Below, one piece after another: positions 55,245 to 64,000 of a stretch of DNA of 64,000 nucleotides. Below the pieces are notes generated by a model. The model was given only the letters and a program-made list of their open reading frames with translations, searched no databases and was not told the origin of the DNA. Position numbers and translations under genes: made by a program. The first letter of the stretch is position 1; each line of letters starts with the position of its first letter. The stretch is from Toxotes chatareus (Eukaryota; Chordata; Actinopteri; Toxotidae), in contig CM028900.1 in NCBI GenBank assembly GCA_016801885.1, forward strand, positions 4,929,501-4,993,500. Reading direction: 5' to 3'.

Positions 55245-55385
55245 CTGGCAAACGGGTGTAGCATCGTGTGGACACCAGTGATATGCTGCTGTGTTAGTGA
55301 CCAGAGACAGCTAGCAAGCTACACACTGCGAAGACGGTTCTGTACGTTTACGTGGCTGTTTCGCTGTGCATTGTGGGTAAAGAAA
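55245..55385 (-). other. sec22a: Probable sec22a non-coding first exon and promoter
   Basis: The coding exon has an upstream acceptor, so a 5' UTR exon must exist. A donor CCAG-GTATTA at 55244/55245 and the flanking sequence with CACAATGCACAGCG and CG dinucleotides make this the best candidate. No transcript evidence is available to me. Confidence 0.35.
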
Positions 55386-58300
55386 GTTACTGATCAGCAA
55401 AGCAGAATATAAATAAATAAATAAATAAACAACAGCAAAGCGACGATGGCTCTATAATAAAACACCAGGGACACTTTTTATTGGTTAAGGGTTTTGACTT
55501 CTATCAATGACAATGAAATGAGTATTTGGATTGAATTTCAGATTTTTGGTTACCTATCAGATTGAAGAAATTCCCATTAAAAATCCAGAAACGTTCCCTT
55601 TCACTGCTTCTTCCGCATAAATGAGTAAGTCTCATTTATTTATTATTGTGGACTCACGCCATTTCATTGTGCCCTTTTTTGAGAAAAACATTTTCTGAGA
55701 TTGTCCCAATAAGTCATCAGTTGTTTGGTCTAATTATTGTTCTCAACCAGGATTTTTCAGTTTGCTAATTACAAAATGATTTCTGTTGAATTCCAAACTT
55801 TCGTAACTCTGTACTGTAGTAGTCCTAAAGGGGACTTTTTTGGTCTTGTAATGTTATTGTTTTCTCAATAAAGTTGTTCATTTGGCCCTAAATTTATGGT
55901 GTTTTTACATACTACTACTACTACTACTGATGATTATTATAACAGCAGTTTTGTTCTTAATAGTTGTTCTTAATTACTTGATCTTTTTAGCTTCTTTATA
56001 CTTGCACTGATTATTAGTTTGGTGATACACTCCTCTTTAGACACAGAGTTAAATAAACAATTACTCATCCTGCAGGCAATAACAGATATGAGCAAGAGAT
56101 AATAAAATTCTTAATTCAAGGTCCAGTTAATAGATTCCTCTGGAGCTTTTAGCACATCTCACACTGGGGCTTTCGCAATTACATGGTCAGCACCTTAAAC
56201 CCCTCTGTCATCAGAATACCGTGTAGAACTTCTTTAAACATGGCTACACATTGTTTTACAATAAAACATGGAAAGAATGAGTAGACAACATAAAAACACA
56301 AGTAACGGTGCCTGGTGCTAAAAGAGATAATACACATAGATAATACATTATGACAAAATGTTATTAAACAAACACTTTTTACAGACCAACAAGGTTGGTA
56401 GTCAGCAAATAGTGTGCTGCTCTATTCACTCATTACTCCTTAACTTTATTGTTAATATTCATGAGCTCATTAATGTTGTGATAGATATTGTGTTTCATAA
56501 TTTAAAATTTCTCTAGTTTTTTTCTCTAATCTCTACTTGCCCCACTTGCAACTTTCCCACTGAAAGCCAGTAAGAAATTAGCTGTACTCCTAAGCATCTG
56601 ATGCAGATTTTTTTTAAAAACTCTGAAATTAAAATAACATGAAAAATGAATAATGTGTGCCCAAAGCCTGCCAAGCTTTAGCGCTCCACTCAGACCTGAA
56701 ATAGGCCATTCACTGGCATCAGCATTTTTTTTTCTATTTTCATATATTTCCTGTTAGAATATGGACAAAAACACAACTGTGGCGAGAGGAAATGAAAACA
56801 ATACAGAGACAGTTAGCGGCCTCATCCTTCACACATACCTATGCAATCTCCCCAGAGCTCAGGCAGTGTGTCAGCCTGAAGGGACCTCCGCACTACCCTT
56901 GTGGCTTGTGTGAGAGAAGGAGAAAGACAGACACACAGTGAAAGTGGATGATGGATGTCTGCTGCTGGTGACAAGTTGATGAATAGCCACAGGTCTCGGT
57001 GAGCGTTTAGTGCAGAGACTGTCAGGTATGAGGAAGGCAGTGTCGTCATTCACAGTGACAGAGTCTAAACAGATGTGCAAGCGCATCAGCGCCAATTGTC
57101 TTTCCCAGGATGTCATCATTATACATTTCAGTTTTAAGCTCAGCAGTTCTTGAGAACTCTGACATATCTAAAATTATACCTGCAGAAAATTCTCTTGGTT
57201 GAACTGCAGGATTTTGACATTTCTTTCCAGGAAATTCACTGAATGTATTTTTCACTGTCTTGGGTAAGAGCCGATTTGATGCATTCATTACATCTTCTAA
57301 TAACAAAGTGAAAGATCGAACAAAATACACTCACTGTTGCTCATAGTAATACTTTCACTTGAATCTCAAAGGTTTATCCCCTGTGAAATGCCCAGTGAAA
57401 TCATTAAGAATCACCCTCTGAAGACCATGAGCTGTTCGCATTTCTTGATATTTTACTCTGAACAAAAATGTAAGATAAACTAACAGAAGACTGACAGTCA
57501 CTGCCATTTGGTTCACATTGATCTGATATATTTGATTTGTTTAAAATCAAACAGGTTAGAAGCCCAAATAATAAAGAGAACCATTTAGTAGCGACATGGA
57601 GATACACTTGGGCTGTGAAGACACTTAATAATGTCTTCTGTGGCTATTGAGGAGCTTTATCTAGTATGGAAAAAAAACATTATCTGGACAAAGGTATGTG
57701 GACAATCCAGTCCACATAGCCTACTATAGGCTATAGTACCCCTCGGTGGTTTCACCAGTCAGTCAAGAGTCAGGATTTTACGTAAAGCTTTATGTCTAGT
57801 GCTGTTTTTCATGGTTTGCAGTTCCATTGAAGGTAATCCTTAATTCTCCAGCATACAATAATATTTTATTTTCACTACTGGACCTCATGCTCTTGTGGCT
57901 GAATAGGAGCAAAGCCCCTTCAGCCAGGCTCTAAAAATCAGGTGCAAAGCCTGCAATCAGAAGAATGGAGGCTGTTGTAACAGCACAATATGTCCCATGG
58001 TTTGGGAACAATATGCTCAAAAATCAAATATAGGTGTAATAAGTGTTCACATTATTTATGATTCTAGGATACACATTTTTAACAGAGAACCTATATTACA
58101 AACTTAACAATGAGGGAAACCCTTTCAAAATACATTACAGGAAGTGTAGGTAGATCTTGTGTTTTTGGATCTTGTCTCTGCTGGAACCTCAAGTGGGACC
58201 TTACTCAGCATTTTCAGCATGAGTGAAACAAGGGTCTTGAACAGAATTGATCATAAACAGTTTACAGTAAACATCTTGATATAAGCACCTGTACAAGTAT

Positions 58301-61300
58301 GTTCATATATGAATTGAAGTTGTATGCAGGGTGTAGCTGACTCATAAACTCAGACAGCAGTTGTCACTACTGCATTAATTTGTACAAACATCTATTGTTG
58401 TTGGTTGTTAAACATGGAAGCCATTGGTTCAAAGGTCTGTTCAGTTTCCCTCCCTGGTTTTTCCAGTCAATCAAGAGTCAGGATTTGACATATTCATGGT
58501 AAAGAAATCTCATGGATTTCATAAATTAAAATGTACCAATTTCTATCAGCAGTATTAAGAAAGGGATGCTGTTCTTCAGTGTTGACTAACAACTCCATTG
58601 AATTTCACTGGATCTTTCAACAAAGAGTGCAAATCATTTTGATTACTGCCTCATGCAAAACAAGCCAAAGAAAATCTTTATCTCTCCCAAGCAGATACTC
58701 AGAGGTCTATTTATTTCACAGTTCTGGTGTTTAGACCAATTTGTCCTAGTGTAATAAAAATGAAAATAATAGGAAGGGACTAAAGTAGGTCCAGAAAACA
58801 TCAACAAAATAAACCACATGTAGTTGCTTTTTAATGATGCATCTGAAAAAAGAAGGGTTCATATGTGGGCTTGTATAAAAAAAAAATACATAGAACATAA
58901 TTATGACACAAAGAAGCAGAAGTGAGATGGAGGTCAGGCAGGAGGAGGAAGGCAGAGATAAGGAGATAAAATCCTGAACAGCCCAAAACAGAATCATCCA
59001 TACAGGAGAATAGTTTCTGTTTAGGGTACTTGAATCTGTGCAGACCTTGACTTTGTATTAACACTCCTCCATTTCTTATGCTCATTTTCCACAGGTTAAA
59101 ATGCTTGTCCCCTCCCTTCCAAGGAAACCACAAAGAAGAAATGAAGCAAAGCTCCCAGGCATGAAAAATGCTCTGCCCCTTTGAAAAACCTCTAAAGTCA
59201 AATTGGGATTGAGAGGGTATTTCTGCCTGTGCCCACAGGCATTAATCAGCCTGCTATGGCTCAACACTGCTTGCATCCCAACAACAGCACTTTATCTAAG
59301 CAGATTTCTGTGACCCTGCAATCACTGAACACAAGAAACTTCAGTCTCAAAGTCACTCCTCAGCTTAGACCAAGCTTTGAGGCTGAAGCTGTGAAGACTC
59401 AACTCCACACAGGTTTCTCAGGACCTTAATCCTAAAAGTAACTTTTTTTCCCCATGTCGTATGTGAGACGCTTGTCATCTATGAAAACACAGAAGTTCAG
59501 GCAGTGGGGCTCTGACAGCTGCTTTCACTGATGTCACCACGAGTGGAGTCACTTTTAGGCCCCTGCACCATTTTCCAGACATTTCTCATAATAAAGTCAT
59601 CAGTGTCAGATCTGCTGAGTGCTGCTCATGGTCCATTTGTTTCCCCTCTGAGATGCAGAACTGAGAAAAATGTCAAAATAAACAGGGGAAAAAAAAAAAA
59701 ACTGCTCCCAGGACTGCCTGTCAGCCCAGCCACCCAACAAGGTCAACTTCTATTTATTTCATTGTGCCAACAGTGTAGCCTGGTGCTGCTGGTGAAGAAC
59801 TTCAAACATGTTCTCACACTCGAGATATTCCTCAGCGCTGTCTCAGTGAACAAATGATAATGTTTGTGTCTACGTTGTTTTTTTTTTGTTTTTTTTAAGT
59901 TAAGAGCTTGAACAATGTTTTCTAACTTTCAACACAACAAGAGACTCATTATTCAGAACAGCTAAAAAGATTTTAAGTGTTGATTAATTACTAAAGCAAT
60001 TAATTCAATTACTAGTGTTGTTTATTCTTAGTAACATGAATGTTGTTTAGTGCCTTCCATCCATTCCCCAAATTTCCCAAAAAACATTGTCACTAGCTAA
60101 CAATTATATATTTAACAGGTAATGTTTACCACATTAACCATCCTTGTTTTTTATGTAGGCGTGCTAACATTTCATTAGCATGAAACACAAAGCAAAGGCT
60201 CATGGAAATGTCATTTTACTTTTACAGGTAATTGGTCATAAACCAAAGTATGAGACAATTTAAAAATTTGAGCTGATGGTGGCACAAAGTGACAAGTCAG
60301 AGGATCACCAAGTTACTCCAAATCATCCTGCAGGGGACATGAATATATCTACCAAATTTCATTACCAACACTGACATCCCTAGAGTCACATCCCCAACAA
60401 TTACTCAATAAAAAAAACAAAAAAAAAACACTTGGCTGCAAAATAACACAGAGCAAAAAGAGCAGAGATGTGAACAATGTATAAAAACAAATGAAAAATG
60501 TTCTGGAAATGTTTGACTTTATTATTATTGTTATTATTTTTATCTCGCAAGGTCCTTACTGTATGGGGCAAAACTGTACTGGGCACAGAAAAATAAACAA
60601 AGGCAACAATGACTTCTTGGCATAAGTGTGACAAATTCCCACACAACATGGATACCTTTGGGATAAGACAGAGGTGCTCTCTCTATTATTCAACAAACCT
60701 GCGATGTCACTGTGGAGGTTTCTAAAGAAAACAAAAGGACAAAGTAATCAAACTGTTTTCCCTTCGTTGGAGAATGAACACCTAGTTACAGCGATATATA
60801 ACACCTAACTGTATTAAGAACTCTTTCAAAATGCTCCTGCATATGATGAAATGTTAAGAATCACACTGAACAATGAACACAAAAAAGTGTTTAGTGCCAG
60901 CCAGAACATTTGAGACAGTTTCACTTGGAAATTAGCCCATTATGAATCACAATGTTATGTGTCTGACAAGAAAAAATTCAGTAACATCTACTGACAATAT
61001 GTCTTATTCAATACATGATATTCTGATATAGCACAGAAAAAGGACATTTCAATATTTTTTTTTCTTGGGATACAAACAACATTTAATTTGGTGGCCTAAG
61101 GGCTCAAAACTATTCAGCTGGAATGCAAAATAACAAATAAACTAGTTCCCTTTAATTGTGTTTCGCTATCCCTGAGAACCGTATTCATAATGAAAGAAAC
61201 CAAAGTCTTGAATAATAAAACACAAGTTCAGCTACAGATAAGCTCTTAAATATTTATAGCGGCCAAAGCGTGGGATCTGAAAACACACAACATTAAAAAA

Positions 61301-62969
61301 AAATTGCCACAGAGGTAATAATGATGGCTCCGAGTCGATGATGATGTTATGCTGGGAGAAGCGGGATGGGGTCTGGAGGGTTCACTCATTTAATACTTAA
61401 TTAATCCTCAGATGTACTGTGAAGTCATCCCGCTGCATATGATGGAAGGCATGGGAGAGCACTGTCCAAGCTAACTGAAGCTGAGCGAGGCCAAGGCATG
61501 GCAGGCAGATGCAGATTGGGGCAAAACTGGCCTGAGTGCTGTCACTTTGCTCTTGGCTCTTTGGTGTGGTTCAGTTCAGCAGAAAGTGGTAGAAACGTGT
61601 GGGCATAAAACAAACTGGGTAAACTTAAACAAAAAACCCTGAATGCCCAAAGTGTAAACCAGAGGTTTGAATTATTCAAACGTCTCCCTGAAAAATGTGA
61701 GAATGCAGAGGAAACTGTACGATATTGGGTGGAATCCATGATTACTTTAGAGGACAGAGAGCAGATTCATGTTTTGGACAAATTATGATCAACATGCAAT
61801 ATACGTGAGCATCTCCCATGCTTATGTAAATGAGCTGTACCCTTGTTATAAAATTGATGAAATCCCATTCTGAGTGAACAACAAAGGTGGTACAAGAGGT
61901 GAAATGTCACTACAGCTGTGAATGTTGTTAATATTTGGAAATGTACAAAGCATAAAAATATCAAGGGCAATGCGCAGTAATATTTGGCATTTCATGTTCT
62001 TTATTTTTTCTTCTCCTTTGACGTGCTCTGGTCCATGACTTACTTGGGGGAACTCCAAGGGCATCAGGCCTCTGATTCCCTTCCACTTATCATTTCATAT
62101 TTCTTCAATTCCAGCAATTTTTTTTTATTTTTATATTTGTAAGGCCACTGATTTGAGGAAACAAAAATGTATAAGTTCTTTCTAAAAGCAAAACTAGTCC
62201 AGAAAGCTTGGAACCATACAGAATATTGACCCTTTGGCCATGATTTTTTATCTACCTCACACTGCTTCAGTTCATGATTACCTACAGTAGCACTTTTCAC
62301 AGCTCTGGGCTGTTTTAGATGTTAGTGTTAAATGCAGTTACTGTCCAAATGATCTGTGAGGATAACAAAGCAATATTCTGGATGGTTGTGAACTTAACAC
62401 ATGAAGATTCTGTACAAAAATATTAGAACAGGTGTATGTCAATAATCAGCATGTGTCTCTTCTAGAGACGAAGCAGGGTTGATGTGATTAGATTAGGACC
62501 CCTGTGGAGTAATGGACAGTGTAGCCTCCATCTTTAACTAATGATGCCCACCACCACCTACCACCATGGGTGTCATTCAGTCAGTCACACAGACCCCCAC
62601 AGGGCTAAGCAGGGGTCAGTATTGCATAGATACTGTATAGGGTGTAGCTTTTCACATATGCAGTCACAGTGTTTGGGCAAAAAAAAAGAAAAAAAAAGAA
62701 AGAAAAGAAGAAAGAAAAATCTTTTTTTTTGTCTGTGTAATTTCTGCCCATCACAATATCCATGAAAAGAAGAAGTCTCAAGTGGTCGGTCTGGCTGTAG
62801 GTACTCTGTTGGTATTATTACAAACGTGATCATCATGGTATAAAAAAATAGCCTTTCGCTGAGGTCATCAAGTCTCCCACGTCAGTGCAGATAGGGCCCT
62901 TGCCAGGGTCAAGGGTCACAGTGCAATGACAAACTGTGCAGTGCAACGCCCCCTCCCTGCACACCACCC
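55386..62969. other. Intergenic region and pdia5 3' UTR
   Basis: No exon found. Contains an (AATA)n run near 55410, an (ACT)n run near 55915, a Tc1-like remnant (57676-58070), and a purine tract at 62680-62728. The pdia5 3' UTR begins at 62969 going down; the nearest minus-strand AATAAA candidates are at 62124-62129 and 62000-62005. The rest is AT-rich and unremarkable. Confidence 0.55.
57676..58070 (+). pseudogene. Internally deleted Tc1-like element
   Basis: The left end has TATCTGGACAAAGGTATGTG. The middle has CAGTTCCATTGAAGG, TCCAGCATACAATAAT, then GTGGCTGAATAGGAGCAAAG and AGAATGGAGGCTG, matching the C-terminal transposase pattern W/L-x-E/N-x-x-x-I/K-P-x-x-x-x-x-x-L/V-x-S-L/x-x-R-R-x-E-A-V. 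The right end has CCATGGTTTGGGAACAATAT and a decayed terminus ending near ATTCTAGG. Frames are broken. Same family as 5740-5945 and 43076-43255. Confidence 0.6.
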
Positions 62970-63050
62970 TCAAAGCTCCTCCTTCCTCTTGACAACCTTT
63001 TCCTGGTCACGTCCTCTTAGGTTACGCATGAAACCAGTGAAGCCTGTCTC
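62970..63050 (-). CDS. pdia5: pdia5 last coding exon
   Basis: 81 nt including the stop, acceptor CTCTCCACAG. Ends in KEEL, the ER-retrieval signal. Confidence 0.93.
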   Translation of the reverse strand, partial: ETGFTGFMRNLRGRDQEKVVKRKEEL

Positions 63051-63550
63051 CTGTGGAGAGACGGACAGTTAATGAGTCACTAAAGTACAGGTTGTAGTGA
63101 TTATTTCCCAACTTGAAGCAATTTATCAGTCTTGAAATGCTTTTTTCTTTTCTAATATAAACCAGAGTGCAGTTGGTAAACATTCTCTCCACTTGGCCTG
63201 ATGGTATTGACATCAGAGATGTAAACATAATACAAATATTGTTGCCCAGTTCAAGGTCAACCTGCGTAGCCCCATCCAAAATATTAAGATCTACCTTAAT
63301 TATTCTCTGCTGCCACTTGTCTAATACTCCACTTAGGGCCGGGTTGAGCTGTGTCCATGACCCTGGACAAGTTCTTCTACATAGCTCTTTTGGTGATCTA
63401 TGTAGCACAACTTACCCCACGATCTCCGTTGTATTTTTCCACAAACTTGCCATAGTTGTAGTAGTTGAATGTTGGGTAGCCCTCCACCCCTTCCTGCTTA
63501 CACAGCTCATGGTTCTGTGCTTTTGTACAGTCCACAGCTGCGTACACAAT
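62970..63550 (-). CDS. pdia5: PDIA5, protein disulfide isomerase A5 (last two coding exons)
   Basis: ER-lumen thiol-disulfide oxidoreductase; only the C-terminal 71 codons are in the window. Exon 63416-63550 gives the end of the last thioredoxin-like domain, with AAVDCTKAQNHELCKQEGV, then GYPTFNYYNYGKFVEKY, including the cis-proline motif YPTF of thioredoxin folds. Exon 62970-63050 gives ETGFTGFMRNLRGRDQEKVV, then KRKEEL and TGA. The terminal KEEL is the ER-retention signal form found in mammalian PDIA5. The CxxC active site is upstream of the window. The gene lies on the same strand as sec22a and upstream of it, as in human. Confidence 0.93.
63416..63550 (-). CDS. pdia5: pdia5 penultimate coding exon
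   Basis: 135 nt, phase 0 at both ends; acceptor CTTCTTCAG, donor GTAAGT. Encodes the end of the final thioredoxin fold with the YPTF cis-proline motif. Confidence 0.93.
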
Positions 63551-64000
63551 CTGAAGAAGAACAGATAACAGTGAACAAAGAACAATGCAACATGGAGCTA
63601 GGGATTTATCAACTTTATTATTAATGTAATGTAAAAAAAAAATATCTTATTGTAAGAAATGTGTTAAACACGTTAAGATACTTGCATTATGTGTGGGTTA
63701 GAACTCCCTAGAAAGCCTTCATAGATCTATGTCAGAGAAAAAGTTACCCAGGGGAAACTTGTGTGTATGTCTGTGTGTTAAAAATAGTTGTGATTTTTTT
63801 CTCTGATAATAAAAACTAGTCTAACTATGATAAAGTTTAATGTAAGTACTCGTTTGTCCTGCCCGTGGATATAAAAGCAGACGAGATCTGAAACATCTTT
63901 TGCCTCCTAAACACTTCTGAAAGTTTATTTATGCCTTGGTTCACATTCCATCATTATACTTCCCTGTTTTACTGTTCAATAAAAATGATTTTAAATCAAA
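63551..64000 (-). other. pdia5: pdia5 intron, partial
   Basis: AT-rich intronic sequence to the window end; nothing recognised. Confidence 0.6.

Noticed and set aside
62680..62728. Regulatory purine tract in pdia5 3' UTR
   Set aside because: A plain A/G-rich low-complexity run with no further supporting signal.

Overview
The window looks like a piece of a ray-finned fish (teleost) genome. It has small exons with GT-AG introns, AC and TG microsatellites, and remnants of several fish transposon and retroelement families (Tc1-like, hAT-like, LINE and SINE ends). Only a small fraction is coding. No prokaryotic or viral gene organisation is seen.

Three protein genes can be read exon by exon. (1) adcy5 on the + strand (about 7.4-39.9 kb): 18 consecutive exons, from the C1a catalytic motif ILFADIEGF to the stop codon. 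They encode 790 residues of a group III adenylyl cyclase, and the first exons lie upstream of the window. (2) sec22a on the - strand (46.8-53.9 kb, with a likely non-coding first exon near 55.3 kb): a complete 303-residue longin-domain, multi-span ER/Golgi protein. (3) pdia5 on the - strand (62.97-63.55 kb): the last two coding exons of an ER protein disulfide isomerase, ending in KEEL. adcy5 converges tail-to-tail with sec22a, and pdia5 lies upstream of sec22a on the same strand. This order and orientation is that of the human ADCY5-SEC22A-PDIA5 block and supports adcy5 over adcy6.

Region by region: 1-7.4 kb is adcy5 intron with LINE, Tc1-like and Penelope-like scraps. 7.4-24.8 kb holds 14 adcy5 exons, two of them microexons (23 and 21 nt). 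24.8-36.9 kb is one intron dominated by a nested insertion. An unclassified repeat with 9-bp target duplications (25870-36905) contains a hAT-like element (26257-36241), which itself contains a 9.4 kb tandem array of about 76-bp AT-rich units. 36.9-39.9 kb holds the last four adcy5 exons (C2 catalytic domain). 39.9-46.8 kb is 3' UTR and intergenic sequence. 46.8-55.4 kb is sec22a with a compact 1.4 kb copy of the same unclassified repeat in intron 2. 55.4-62.9 kb is intergenic with a Tc1-like remnant. 62.97 kb onward is the pdia5 3' end.

The most unusual feature is the satellite-bearing nested insertion. Its outer target duplication ends 10 nt before an adcy5 coding exon, so the insertion has replaced the native upstream splice-acceptor context. 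The genes are not an operon; they are neighbours in a conserved vertebrate block.
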